Shown here piece after piece: positions 1 through 8,822 of a DNA stretch of 64,000 nucleotides. The translations under genes and the position numbers were made by a program. This DNA is from JAXLYE01 sp046351595 (GTDB lineage: Bacteria; Myxococcota_A; Polyangia; Palsa-1104; JAEUJZ01): contig JAXLYE010000004.1 in NCBI GenBank assembly GCA_046351595.1, positions 62,001 to 126,000 of the forward strand, read 5' to 3'. Numbering within the stretch: the stretch's first letter is position 1; each line of letters opens with the position of its first letter. The notes beneath the pieces are model-generated. The model was not told the origin of the DNA. It did no database searches and saw nothing but the letters and a program-made list of their open reading frames with translations.

Positions 1-2
1 GG

Positions 3-839
3 CAAGAGGCCGCAGAGGTTGCGATGCGTGCCGAGGAGGAAGCGCATAAGGCCACGCGCGCTCAGGTGCAGAAGCTGGAGGCGGCGCTCGCGTCGCTGCA
101 GTCCATGCGCAGACCGACTGCCGGCCACCCGCCCGCGGAGCTCACGCCCGCCGAGCAGGTAGCGGCGAGGGTTCTCAGAGCCTACGAGACGATTTTACAT
201 CACCAAGACCCAGAGCGAGCGCACGAGGCGCAAGTGTTCTTCCGTGAGAGCGGTGAGCTGCTGCGTAAGTTCGCTGTGACGCTCGTGATGCTGGTGCGCA
301 AGATGCGAGCCGCGGGAGAGACCGACGCAACGGCGCTCGCGCTCCGGGCGCTGGACCGGACGCGGTCTGCCTTCCTGCGCTCGCTGGATGGCAATGAAGG
401 AGAGCCCGTGCGTCAGTACGTCCAGCAGATCAAGAGACCGCTCACCATCCTGGCCGAGCTGATTGCAGCGTGCGTCGAAGAAGAGGCGGTGCCGAGTCTC
501 GCTGGATCCATTCCCGTGCAGCCCTGGTCCGAGCGCGCGGGGAAGGTGCTGGATGCGTACCTCGAGCAGATTCGTCGACTCGCGGGAAGTGACCCCGCCA
601 GCGCGGAGTGGCTCGATGCGCAGCGGCCGTTGCTCCAGCACTTCGCTGAGGCCGTCTTGGAGCGGGCGAGCCGAGGAGCGGAGCGTGGCGCCATACCGAC
701 GACAACCAGCCAGAATGTAGCCGAGTGCGTCGAGGAAATCGGGTGGCGCTACTTCGACACCGAGCGCGAGGCAGCGCAGTGGGCGCAGCAGCACAACGCC
801 CTCCTATCCAAGCTGGCGGAGTGGCTGCTGCGTCGCTGA
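3..839 (+). CDS. hypothetical helical protein, 5' end outside window
   Basis: The first in-window ATG is at 24, but the frame stays open to the left edge, so the true start is probably upstream and this is a partial gene. About 278 residues are visible. They are rich in Ala, Glu, Arg and Leu, begin with a heptad-like charged stretch suggestive of a coiled coil (roughly the first 40 residues), and contain no signal peptide or membrane segment. I recognise no catalytic motif and no family. It is followed by about 340 bp without a convincing gene. It is probably a cytoplasmic, all-helical protein; the function is unknown. Confidence 0.6.
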   Translation, partial: QEAAEVAMRAEEEAHKATRAQVQKLEAALASLQSMRRPTAGHPPAELTPAEQVAARVLRAYETILHHQDPERAHEAQVFFRESGELLRKFAVTLVMLVRKMRAAGETDATALALRALDRTRSAFLRSLDGNEGEPVRQYVQQIKRPLTILAELIAACVEEEAVPSLAGSIPVQPWSERAGKVLDAYLEQIRRLAGSDPASAEWLDAQRPLLQHFAEAVLERASRGAERGAIPTTTSQNVAECVEEIGWRYFDTEREAAQWAQQHNALLSKLAEWLLRR

Positions 840-1183
840 CAGGGACTGGAGCCGGAGGTGGTGCCGGACCTGCGCAGGTGCGCAGGCAGGCGCGGCTCAG
901 GGAGAAAAGACCCGTGCTCCGGAAGACCGCGACTCCGCACAGGTGCGAGTTCCTTCGTGCTGCTCGCGCGCTCTACCTGCTACAGGTATGGCAGAGGATC
1001 ATAACAGAGGCGGTTGTAGGCGACGGCGGATTGGCTGAGGAACCCGCCTCGAAGCTTGACCAGCCAGCGTGACCGCATCGAGCGCTAAGGTGTCCGGAAC
1101 TTGTAGGAAAACCCGTAGCTGGGCCTTCTCAAAATCCACATCTCGGTTTTCCAGGTTCAAGTATAATCCTCGGGGGGATAACC
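840..1183 (+). other. intergenic region, no gene seen
   Basis: Short open frames here lack ribosome sites and protein-like composition. The only recognisable signal is a TATAAT hexamer at 1162-1167, 16 bp before the TTG start of the next gene; no good -35 element accompanies it. Confidence 0.4.
1162..1167 (+). promoter_or_regulatory. possible -10 element of the 1184 operon
   Basis: TATAAT is a perfect match to the sigma-70 -10 consensus in otherwise GC-rich DNA. A GGGGGG tract at about 1171-1176 follows and could serve as ribosome site for the TTG at 1184. The -35 region is poor, so this is tentative. Confidence 0.35.
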
Positions 1184-1454
1184 TTGAGCAGATCGACCGC
1201 GCCGCCGGGACTCCGTTCCGACCGCAGGGCATGGGCTCTTGCCTGGATGCTCGTCGGGAGCCTCGTCCACCTGGCCTGCCCCCCCAGCGTGCTCGCAAGC
1301 TCTAGCAGCGCCCCGTCTGAAGTCGCCAAGGAAAAGTATGAGCGGGCCCTACGCGCCTTCAACGCTCGCCGCTACGCCGAAGCGGTCCTGCTGCTCGAGG
1401 AGGTCCGCCGCCTATACAGCAGCCCGAGCGCGCTTTTGCTTCTGGGGCACAGCT

Positions 1455-1463
1455 ACCTCCGCC
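1455..1463. repeat. left target-site duplication
   Basis: ACCTCCGCC, identical to 2760-2768 on the other side of the insertion. A 9-bp duplication is characteristic of the IS10/IS50 branch of the IS4 family. Confidence 0.93.
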
Positions 1464-1484
1464 CTGACCCATCCCCTCAACCCC
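1464..1484. repeat. left terminal inverted repeat of IS
   Basis: It starts CTGACCCATCCCCTCAA and pairs with 2739-2759 in inverted orientation with three mismatches (positions 6, 7 and 18). Confidence 0.92.
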
Positions 1485-1566
1485 AAACCTGAGTCCGTAA
1501 TGATTCGTACCTGAGTCTGTTTTGATCGTCCTTGCGCGCGGATCCGCAGAGATCACGTTCCGCTTC

Positions 1567-2715
1567 ATGCTGCTGCCTCCGACGCTGCTGGCCTCCCGGA
1601 CCGACTCCTTTTTGCACCCTCTGTTCGCCGCTGAGCTGCACCACAAGACCCTGCTGTCGGTGCATGGCGCCCTGCTCGGGACGCTGCAAGCCGCCCGGGC
1701 CGGCGTCACTCTGATCGGCCGCGGGCTGGCCTGCGCTCGCGGCCTGCGTCCCAAGCACGCCATCAAGCAGGTCGACCGCCTGCTGAGCAATCCTCGTCTG
1801 GATCCCATCGAGCTGACCCCGGCCTGGGTGAGCTATGTCCTGGCGCAGCGGACCCAGATCGTGGTGGCGCTGGACTGGACGGAGTTTGCAGAGGACGGAC
1901 ACAGCACGCTCATGCTGTCTCTGATCACCAAGACGGGTCGCGCGACGCCGCTGCTTTGGCGCTCCGTCCCGACGGAGAACATCCAGCGCATCGCGGCCGA
2001 GGACGAGCTGATCGAGCGCCTGCGAGCCGCGGTCCCAGAGCCCGTCCAGATTACACTGCTGGCCGACCGCGGCTTTGGGAGTCAGCCCTTCTACGGCTTC
2101 CTGGAGGCGCTCGGAATCGACTACGTCATCCGATTCAAAGAGTCCACCCTGGTCACCAGCAGCGACGGCAAAGCGCGCCCGGCGCGAGAGTATGTCCCGG
2201 CCTCCGGACGTGCGCAGTCGATTCCCAACGCGCTGGTCACCGAAGAGGCAAAGCCCATGGCGCAGGTGGTCTGTGTGCGCAAGAAGGGAATGAAGCAGGC
2301 CTGGTGCCTGGCGAGCAGTCGGGGAGACCTCCGACCATCGGAGATCGCGAACCTATATGCCCTGCGCTTCTCCATCGAAGAGAGATTCCGGGACACCAAG
2401 AATGAGCACGTAGGAATGGGCCTGTCCGCGGTCCGGCTCAAGTCCTGTGAGCGACGGGACCGACTGCTCCTGCTGCTGGCGCTGGCGCAGGTCCTGTTAC
2501 ACCTTCTGGGAGCCGCGGGCGAGAGCCTGGGAATGGACCGCTACCTCAAGGCCAACACGCACCCCGGTCGTACGCACTCGCTGTATCACCAGGGGGAGCT
2601 GTACTACCAGGGGCTGCTGACGATGAAGCCCGAGGCTGCCCACGCCCTGCTGCAGCGCTTCGACACCCTTTTGCGCGAACACCCGCAGTGCCAGCACGTC
2701 CTGGCCCTGCTGTGA
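1567..2715 (+). CDS. IS4-family (IS10 group) transposase
   Basis: DDE transposase that cuts and rejoins the element ends. Visible catalytic motifs are the first Asp in VALDWTEF, the second in LADRGFG, and the C-terminal signature Y-ALR-FSIEERFRDTK. That signature fits the Y-(2)-R-(3)-E-(6)-K pattern defining IS4-family enzymes. The N-terminal KHAIKQVDRLL segment resembles the corresponding IS10 region. The ATG at 1567 gives 382 residues, near the family length of about 400; an upstream TTG at 1522 would add 15 residues. No frameshift or stop is seen, so it should be active. Confidence 0.92.
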   Translation: MLLPPTLLASRTDSFLHPLFAAELHHKTLLSVHGALLGTLQAARAGVTLIGRGLACARGLRPKHAIKQVDRLLSNPRLDPIELTPAWVSYVLAQRTQIVVALDWTEFAEDGHSTLMLSLITKTGRATPLLWRSVPTENIQRIAAEDELIERLRAAVPEPVQITLLADRGFGSQPFYGFLEALGIDYVIRFKESTLVTSSDGKARPAREYVPASGRAQSIPNALVTEEAKPMAQVVCVRKKGMKQAWCLASSRGDLRPSEIANLYALRFSIEERFRDTKNEHVGMGLSAVRLKSCERRDRLLLLLALAQVLLHLLGAAGESLGMDRYLKANTHPGRTHSLYHQGELYYQGLLTMKPEAAHALLQRFDTLLREHPQCQHVLALL

Positions 2716-2738
2716 GGCTCTGGCTCTGTCGACGGTGC

Positions 2739-2759
2739 GGGCTTGAGGGGATCAGTCAG
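2739..2759. repeat. right terminal inverted repeat of IS
   Basis: The reverse complement reads CTGACTGATCCCCTCAAG, matching the left end at 18 of 21 positions. It directly abuts the right 9-bp duplication. Confidence 0.92.
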
Positions 2760-2768
2760 ACCTCCGCC
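2760..2768. repeat. right target-site duplication
   Basis: ACCTCCGCC, an exact copy of 1455-1463. Translation resumes here in the same frame as the 5' gene half (L-R-L-D-R-L-G). Confidence 0.93.
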
Positions 2769-3720
2769 TGGACCGCCTGGGCAGCGCCTACCAGGCGTAC
2801 AAAGAAGCGGAGCGCGATGCTGCGGAGCGCCTGGCGAGCGGCCCGAATCCGACTTACGACGAGGCACGCAAGACGGCGCTCGTCCATCTGGCGGATCTGG
2901 AGCAGCAGATCCCATATCTGACCCTGGCGGTGCCGAGCGACCTGCCCCCGGACTTTGTCCTCCTGCTCGATGGCAAGCCCGTGCCCGCGGCGAGCTGGGG
3001 CACGGCGCTGCCCGTGGACCCAGGCTCGCATGAGATTGCTGCTACGGGCGCGCGTCTTCTTCCCTACAAGACGGCCGTTGTCTTGCAACCCGGAGGCCGG
3101 GCTCGCGTCGATGTGAGCCCGGGCCGCCAGAGCAGCGCCCGCATCATTGTCCATCTGCCCGATCGCGTCCCGCTGACCGAAGTCGACCTGCGAGTCGACG
3201 ACCAGAAGCAGCCGGTCCCAAGTGCCGCGACGAACCTGTTCCTGGATCCCGGCCCACACCGCATTGAGGTTCTTGCTGCGCGGCGTCGCTCGCTGCGCTA
3301 CCAGCGTGACTTTGTGAACGGTGATCTTGTGGAGCTGAGGCCGTCCCTGCGTCGGGCCACGCCGCGGTGGGCCACGTTTGTGACGGGCGGCATCGCTGTT
3401 ACGTCGCTGGCTCTGGCCGTGGGGCTAGGGACAAAGGCGCAGCAGGATCACGACGCCAACATCGCGGAGGCGCAGATGGTGCCGCCGGAGCCGAATCTCG
3501 ATGAGTATTACCGCCGCGTCAGCATACAGCAGTCTATCCGGCAGATGGCGAATGCTGCGACTGGTTTCGCTGTGGTAAGCGGCGTGGCCGGCGCTGCGAC
3601 CCTGGCGCTGGCGTTGACTGCAGACTGGTCCTCAGGCAGCGCACGCGTAGGCGGCGACCAGAAGCTTAAGCTAGCGATTGGGCCTCGTTCAGGGTGGCTA
3701 TTACTAACCGGAGAGTTTCC

Positions 3721-4875
3721 ATGAAAGCGCCATTTTTATTAATCATTTCGACCTGCTCAATAATCCTGACTGTCTCTTGCTCCGCCGGGGATTATGTCGT
3801 ATGCGCGAACGCCGGAAGAGAATTATGCGGCAACGGATATGATGATGACTGCGATGGCCAAGCGGATGAAGATGACGAGTGTGCATGCAACAAGCTAGAT
3901 TCAATAGAAAACATCAATGAGCCCGATCCCAGCGGGTTACTTTACTATCAAGACATCGTAGACATTAACAATCCCAATAGGCGCGCAAACTCACGCTGTA
4001 AGCTCGGCAAGAAGAAATGCGTGCAGAGCATTTTAGATAACAAAGGGAGGTGGCAGGTCATCGATTATCCTGAGTTTCCCATTGAGGAGATATGCGGTAA
4101 TCAAATCGATGACAATTGCAATGGCAAGATTGAGCCTTTAGATACATGCAAACAGTGTCAAGATGGGCAGACAGAAGATATTTATCCAACTGTAACAAGC
4201 AGAGATCCTCGCGCGCTATCTTATGCAGATGTCTCTTCATGTAAGCTCGGAAAACGTGAATGTACGAACGGAACGTGGAAAACGACCGCAGCCATTGGCC
4301 CCTCTCCAAGCGATACCTCTTGCAATAACAAAGATGACGACTGTAACGGTATCGTCGATGATGGCGTCCGACTGCCTCTTTCATCAACGGTCGGGGGCTC
4401 CACGGTCAACACATCGGCTAAGCTGGGTGAGCCCTGCTGGTCTTCTTCACTCAAAGGTGTGTGCAAAGGGTTTGGCATTGTAGCCTGCGATACTCAACAG
4501 AGAGTCTCATGCGCAAATATGGTTTCACAGACAGCGGATCAAAATTTTTACTCTATTGCAAATTCAATAATTGCTCCGACTCTGCAGCTCGCGCCATTTC
4601 CACCCGAACACTATGAAAATGCACGATGGGACTGGGACTGCGACGGAGACACCGCAAAGGCTCTCTGTAGCAGAAATAGCATCGACTCCGGAACTTGCCG
4701 CATGCCGCTCAACTTAGTAAGCAGTTGCTCTGCAGCCAACTGTACTAGCTACACCTATCAGGCTGATCCCAGTGCTGAATGTGGCACAGAAATACGAGCC
4801 TACCTTTGTGTTTCCATGGGAACTGTGTGCTCGGCGTCGGCAACCGGAGTCAACCTCACCGTAGTCTGCAGGTAG
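3721..4875 (+). CDS. MopE-like lipoprotein with acidic metal-binding repeats
   Basis: Predicted surface or periplasmic lipoprotein of 384 residues. The ATG at 3721 has GGAG upstream and overlaps the preceding stop (ATGA), implying translational coupling. The start gives a lipoprotein signal ending ILTVSC. Three repeats of the putative metal-binding motif are visible: CGNGYDDDCDGQADE, CGNQIDDNCNGKIE and CNNKDDDCNGIVDDG. These Asp-rich, Cys-flanked loops resemble EF-hand-like calcium sites and are frequent in myxobacterial lipoproteins. Many further Cys residues suggest disulfides. The gene is clearly richer in A and T than its neighbours. It lies between a PEGA-type protein and a membrane kinase, which suggests a shared envelope-sensing role; that role is inference. 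Confidence 0.82.
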   Translation: MKAPFLLIISTCSIILTVSCSAGDYVVCANAGRELCGNGYDDDCDGQADEDDECACNKLDSIENINEPDPSGLLYYQDIVDINNPNRRANSRCKLGKKKCVQSILDNKGRWQVIDYPEFPIEEICGNQIDDNCNGKIEPLDTCKQCQDGQTEDIYPTVTSRDPRALSYADVSSCKLGKRECTNGTWKTTAAIGPSPSDTSCNNKDDDCNGIVDDGVRLPLSSTVGGSTVNTSAKLGEPCWSSSLKGVCKGFGIVACDTQQRVSCANMVSQTADQNFYSIANSIIAPTLQLAPFPPEHYENARWDWDCDGDTAKALCSRNSIDSGTCRMPLNLVSSCSAANCTSYTYQADPSAECGTEIRAYLCVSMGTVCSASATGVNLTVVCR

Positions 4876-4885
4876 CGATTGCTCC

Positions 4886-6352
4886 ATGTTCCCGCAGATC
4901 CTCGCCAAGAAATATCATGTCTTGCGAGAGCTTGGCCGCGGCGGCATGGGCGTAGTGTATCAAGTCCTGCATGTCGAGACGGGTGAGCAGTATGCGCTGA
5001 AGGCCCTTAGCGGTCACATCGATTCCAAGGGCGACGCCATTGCGCGCTTCCGGCGCGAAGTAAAGATGCCCTCGCGCATCGACAGCCAGCACGTCGTCAA
5101 GGTCTTTGAGTCCGATACGGCGGAAGAGCTCGGCGGAGTTCCGTTTTATGTCATGGAACTCCTGCACGGCTGCGATCTGCGGAAGCTCCTCGATAAAGGC
5201 TTCAAGTTCAGCCGTGAAGATACTATCTGGATTCTGCACTGCGCGGCTGAGTGCCTGGATAAGGCGCACAGTGCGGGAATCGTCCACCGCGATCTCAAGC
5301 CCGACAACATCTTTTTGCACCTTGTTCATACCTCGCAGATAACCGTCAAAATCCTCGACTTCGGCATCGCCAAGATCAACCAAGAGCTGCTCGACAGCAA
5401 AGAGCGAGGCCAGCTCACCGCGACCAAGGCCATGCTCGGCACGCCGCTCTACATGTCGCCAGAGCAGGCCAAGGGCGGTGAAGGACGGCACCTGCTAGGC
5501 CCCGCGACAGACGTGTGGGCGCTCGGACTCATCACGTATGAACTGCTGACCGGGCAGAGCTACTGGGTTTCCGACTCGCTCGTACAGCACATCGGGCAGT
5601 TGCTGTTCGCTCCTATGCGACCGCCGAGCCAGCGCAATCCGGAACTGCCGACGGGCTTTGACGCCTGGTTCGCCCGCTCGTGCGCTCGTGAGGCCGGCGA
5701 GCGGTTCCAGTCTGTGGGCGCGCAGATGAATGCGCTGGCAAGCCTGCTCGCAGTGGCGCCGGGAGCTCGGGGTTCGGCTGACCTCGTGCGCGCGGTGCGG
5801 GCCGAGGCGCCGCCGCTCATCGACCACCGCGAGCGGACAATGATAAGCGAGAGCGATATCAGCTTGATTCCGGGAGCCATACAGACCCTAGAGAACGGGC
5901 CAAACGACACCATCTTGCAGAAGCCTGGTGATCAGACGCGACTGGTCCCTGACCAGCAGTTCCTGCCAGCAACCGCCGAGCCGGGGTTCACGCCCATAGC
6001 AGAGCGCGTCACCGCCCCCTCATCGCAGGGCCCTCGTCTCCTTGCGGCGCTCGGTCAGCGAAAGCTATTGATTCCGCTGGCCGGTCTCTTCCTTGTGGGT
6101 CTGATCGCCCTCATCCTGCGCGGGCTGACGCCGAGTCAGCTGCCTGCGACCCCACCGGATCTGGCGCTTCCCCCAATGGACCTGTCGACTCCACCTGATC
6201 TCTCAATGCCGCCTGATCTGAGCCTTCCGCCAGCAAAACCAGTCAAGGTCATCCGACGAACCGGCCCCGGCCCGGCTCGGCCGTCAAACGACGCCAGCAA
6301 TCGGCCTCCTGACAAGAACGGTCGCAAGTTCTTCGTCCCGCCGACGCTTTGA
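4886..6352 (+). CDS. membrane-anchored Ser/Thr protein kinase (PknB type)
   Basis: Eukaryotic-type kinase of 488 residues. The N-terminal kinase domain (about 1-285) shows the glycine loop LGRGGMGVVYQV, the lysine in YALKAL, catalytic loop HRDLKPDN, DFGIAK and GTPLYMSPEQA. One membrane span (about 392-412, LLIPLAGLFLVGLIALIL) is followed by a short extracytoplasmic tail. That tail begins with a repeated P-P-D-L motif and ends in a basic, proline-rich segment. The ATG lies 10 bp after the preceding lipoprotein stop, so it is probably co-transcribed. The partner proteins may supply its external input, but nothing in the sequence proves this. Confidence 0.93.
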   Translation: MFPQILAKKYHVLRELGRGGMGVVYQVLHVETGEQYALKALSGHIDSKGDAIARFRREVKMPSRIDSQHVVKVFESDTAEELGGVPFYVMELLHGCDLRKLLDKGFKFSREDTIWILHCAAECLDKAHSAGIVHRDLKPDNIFLHLVHTSQITVKILDFGIAKINQELLDSKERGQLTATKAMLGTPLYMSPEQAKGGEGRHLLGPATDVWALGLITYELLTGQSYWVSDSLVQHIGQLLFAPMRPPSQRNPELPTGFDAWFARSCAREAGERFQSVGAQMNALASLLAVAPGARGSADLVRAVRAEAPPLIDHRERTMISESDISLIPGAIQTLENGPNDTILQKPGDQTRLVPDQQFLPATAEPGFTPIAERVTAPSSQGPRLLAALGQRKLLIPLAGLFLVGLIALILRGLTPSQLPATPPDLALPPMDLSTPPDLSMPPDLSLPPAKPVKVIRRTGPGPARPSNDASNRPPDKNGRKFFVPPTL

Positions 6353-7125
6353 GCCCGTCGAAGCCTGTACAGTTCACGCTCGAAGGTAGCTGCCTCGACC
6401 TCCCTTCGGACGGACGCAGTCCTCCTTATCCCAGGTCGACGCCATGATCCTTCTCAGTGGCCCGTTATGAGCCGTGCGGATCGCGGCAGACGGCTCGGTC
6501 GGAGCTGCTGGCGCGCGGATGCAGGCCCGCCCGGGATGCCAAGCAGAGCCTCGCTGCTGGGGCTGCGCCCCCGCCGCACCCACTGCCATCCCGCCACAGT
6601 GAGGGCGACGCTGTACACGGCACTCAAATGCACATGCGCACGGCGCCGCTTCTGTGCATATGCCTATTTGCGTGGATTCGGAAGGTCATTGTGCTTTAAC
6701 GAGCCATGATAAAAGAAACTGGCTTATCCGCATAAACGGAAAATAGCTTGTTTATTGCTCGTAGCGCCGATGTAGTCAGGAAGCATCGAAGGTGCTGGAC
6801 CGGCAGCGAGGCGACGACCTGACCAGTCAGCGTGCTGCTCCCACAGCAGACGGCAGCAGACATCCTTCACACGACTTTGGTGCATCAGCCTACATGCGCG
6901 AGAGCCGATCTTATACCCCGCCGATTAAGCCTCCTCGACGGGCCGAAAAAATTCCTTGATCCGTCCATGTCCAGAACATTTTTCGCGGCGACGGGACTAC
7001 TCTAAATTAGACGAGACCGTTTGGACCCACTTGACCAGGAGCGCATGTAAGGTGACATACATCTAGCTGAACTCTGATAGAGCGCGAAAGATCGCGGTCT
7101 AGACAGAGATCACGAAGGGTCGCTA
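6353..7125. other. intergenic region, no gene seen
   Basis: There are 773 bp between the kinase gene and the convergent nuclease gene. Short frames (for example around 6467-6709) show no ribosome site or protein-like composition. From about 6690 the DNA becomes visibly richer in A and T, continuing into the nuclease gene, so a boundary of acquired DNA may lie here. No inverted repeats or tRNA were recognised. Confidence 0.5.
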
Positions 7126-8460
7126 TTAGCTTTGCCTAGGCCTCGCAGCGTTGCAGTAGCGGTGCGACAATCGGGCATTCTGAGGTATTGTTTTTCCACC
7201 AAGCCAGTATTGGTGAATATGATCGAGCGCAGCATCATCAATAGCTTGTATCTGTTGGCCACACAGGAGACAGGTGGGATCTTTTGAAAACATCTCCTGC
7301 TTCAGTTTCACAGAGAAACATCGCGGCTCACGATGAGGCAGTCCGATGATTTTCTCGATGGTTTCTTCCCAACGGCTAAAGCGATACATAACCTGCCGTG
7401 TACCGTCGGTATAGCGGTCTATAGAATTCAAGAAATCCTCTTCGCTCGTCATGATATCTATGAGCGCCTCTCGCAGGGCATCCAGATGAGGCATGATCTC
7501 TGGTTTCGCACGGCGAGCGAAACATCCCATTAATACATCATAGAGCGCTACGTTGTATTTTTGAATTTCCCATTTTCCATCGCGGCAGTCCTCGCCGCGG
7601 CCACGAATAAACCTCCGGAATGCTTTGTCTCCGAGCATTGTCTTAACTAATCCAAGTGCATTCCTAAAGCTAGCCTTCAGGTCATTTGCATCATGCTGGT
7701 CGATGTGCCTATGCCTTTCCATATCACGATTTAAGAAGTTCTTCATGGGGGCTTTGTAGCCTCTATATCCAGAATGATAGAAGGCAGCAAACCGTAGAAC
7801 CAGTTCAACATCTCTCATTTTTCGGTCCCCAGCATCCTCAGCAAATCCTAATAATTTCACAAAATCATTTTCGGTAGCCATATCCTTTAATAAGTCGTTA
7901 TACGGTCCCCAGCAGGTACAATTCCGTAACTCCTGGTGATTTAACTTTACAGATCCGCTATTAAGACGTTCAAATATCATATACTTAAGGTCAACATCTG
8001 ATTCCTTTGTGAATGTCACTGTTCGGATAGAAAAGCCACGTATTCGATCTTGACTTTCTTCGTCTAGTTCTTTGAAAGACTTTCCGTTAACTTCCTTATT
8101 GACACCAATCAATTTAAAACTGGATTGAGCAGCAAATCTGCCATCCAGGAAAAAGAAAATGCTTGTGAGGCGCTGCTGCCCGTCAATGACCTCTTCTTTG
8201 CCATCAGCTTGTTCTGCGAGATAAATCATAGGAAGAGGCACGCCTAGTAGGATAGACTCGATCAGCCTGCTTGCTTGTTTCTGATCCCAGACAAATTTTC
8301 GTTGATATTCAGGGTTTAGCCGCAGTCGTCCTCTTTGGTGTTTTTCATATAGTGAGGAAACTTCGCGATCTGCTTCTTTTGTGACAATTCTTTGCTCATT
8401 GAATTGCCTCTTAGTACCATCAGCAGCATGATTATTATTTTGATTTTTCTGATCTCGCAT
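7126..8460 (-). CDS. DUF262 and HNH domain nuclease (GmrSD-like)
   Basis: Predicted defence nuclease of 444 residues. The DUF262 region (about 25-260) includes NPEYQRKFVWDQ, an IESILLGVPLPMIYL segment and the hallmark VIDGQQRLTSI, which in GmrS/ParB-fold relatives forms the nucleotide site. The C-terminus (about 385-444) is an HNH domain: CLLCGQQI, then DHIHQYWLGG, then N-ARLSHRYCN, giving two Cys pairs for zinc and the H-N-H residues. DUF262-HNH proteins include modification-dependent and anti-phage enzymes such as GmrSD and SspE. No methylase or partner gene adjoins, so it may act alone. The start is supported by GAGGTGG before ATG 8460. The base composition is much more AT-rich than the surroundings, indicating transfer. 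Confidence 0.85.
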   Translation of the reverse strand: MRDQKNQNNNHAADGTKRQFNEQRIVTKEADREVSSLYEKHQRGRLRLNPEYQRKFVWDQKQASRLIESILLGVPLPMIYLAEQADGKEEVIDGQQRLTSIFFFLDGRFAAQSSFKLIGVNKEVNGKSFKELDEESQDRIRGFSIRTVTFTKESDVDLKYMIFERLNSGSVKLNHQELRNCTCWGPYNDLLKDMATENDFVKLLGFAEDAGDRKMRDVELVLRFAAFYHSGYRGYKAPMKNFLNRDMERHRHIDQHDANDLKASFRNALGLVKTMLGDKAFRRFIRGRGEDCRDGKWEIQKYNVALYDVLMGCFARRAKPEIMPHLDALREALIDIMTSEEDFLNSIDRYTDGTRQVMYRFSRWEETIEKIIGLPHREPRCFSVKLKQEMFSKDPTCLLCGQQIQAIDDAALDHIHQYWLGGKTIPQNARLSHRYCNAARPRQS

Positions 8461-8630
8461 TCATCCACCTCTCTGTCTATGGTTCAGTCCTATCGCGGGC
8501 ATTCTTAACATAGATGCAGGATACTTCTTACTAAAATCTTGGACTGGGCTCACGACAAGCGTCAGCTTCGGAAAGCCAAGCCATAACCCAATCCCTTGTG
8601 AATCGGATTTACTCACGCTAGCCTCATCTT

Positions 8631-8822
8631 ATGGTCCTCGCCCAAGCCCTCCACCTCCCCGACGACATCGACGCCGACACCGGCCTCCCCAAGGCCGAAC
8701 TCCGTCGCATGCTCGACGAGGGCCTGGCCGAACTCGAGCGCGGCGAGGGCATCGTAATGGACGACGCAGCATGGGACGCGCTGCGGGATGAGATGCGTCG
8801 CCGTCGTCAGACGAGGCCATGA
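8631..8822 (+). CDS. antitoxin of ParDE/RelBE-like pair
   Basis: Small acidic protein of 63 residues, with a short N-terminal leader, then a helix (LPKAELRRMLDEGLAELERG) and a basic C-terminus. Its size, charge and position directly ahead of a toxin-like gene, with ATGA overlap at 8819-8822, mark it as the antitoxin that binds and neutralises the toxin and probably represses its own promoter. The DNA-binding fold cannot be assigned confidently from sequence. The start ATG 8631 has no strong ribosome site. Confidence 0.72.
   Translation: MVLAQALHLPDDIDADTGLPKAELRRMLDEGLAELERGEGIVMDDAAWDALRDEMRRRRQTRP

Larger units (their letters stand above)
1464..2759 (+). mobile_element. IS10-like (IS4 family) insertion sequence, complete
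   Basis: The element is 1,296 bp, with 21-bp terminal inverted repeats matching at 18 of 21 positions and perfect 9-bp target duplications outside. The ends read CTGAC..ATCCCCTCAA, which closely resembles the known IS10 end (CTGA...ATCCCCTCA). One transposase gene fills it. The target CCTCCGC matches four of the six specified bases of the IS10 hotspot GCTNAGC. An intact transposase, near-identical ends and unmutated duplication suggest a recent insertion. Confidence 0.93.
1184..3724 (+). pseudogene. TPR/PEGA-type envelope protein, split by IS insertion
   Basis: The gene is present in two pieces, 1184-1463 and 2760-3724, separated by an IS10-like element. Removing 1,305 bp (the element plus one 9-bp target copy) restores one frame of about 411 codons. 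The reconstructed protein begins with a signal-peptide-like segment (cleavage perhaps after VLA), then a TPR-like region (AEVAKEKYERAL..., ending in GHSYLRLDRLGSAYQAY across the junction). A PEGA-like beta domain follows (LLLDGKPV...DPGSHEI), and two hydrophobic segments lie near the C-terminus. This architecture is common in myxobacterial proteins encoded beside Ser/Thr kinases. The start is TTG 1184; ATG 1247 is an alternative but would remove the basic n-region. The stop overlaps the next ATG (ATGA). The 5' half ends 10 codons inside the IS. The 3' half might still be made from GTG 2930. Confidence 0.85.

Noticed and set aside
1053..1072. TTGACCAGCCAGCGTG resembling CTGACCAGTCAGCGTG near 6822, possible island border repeat
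   Set aside because: Only about 15 bases agree and the flanks diverge completely, so it may be chance.
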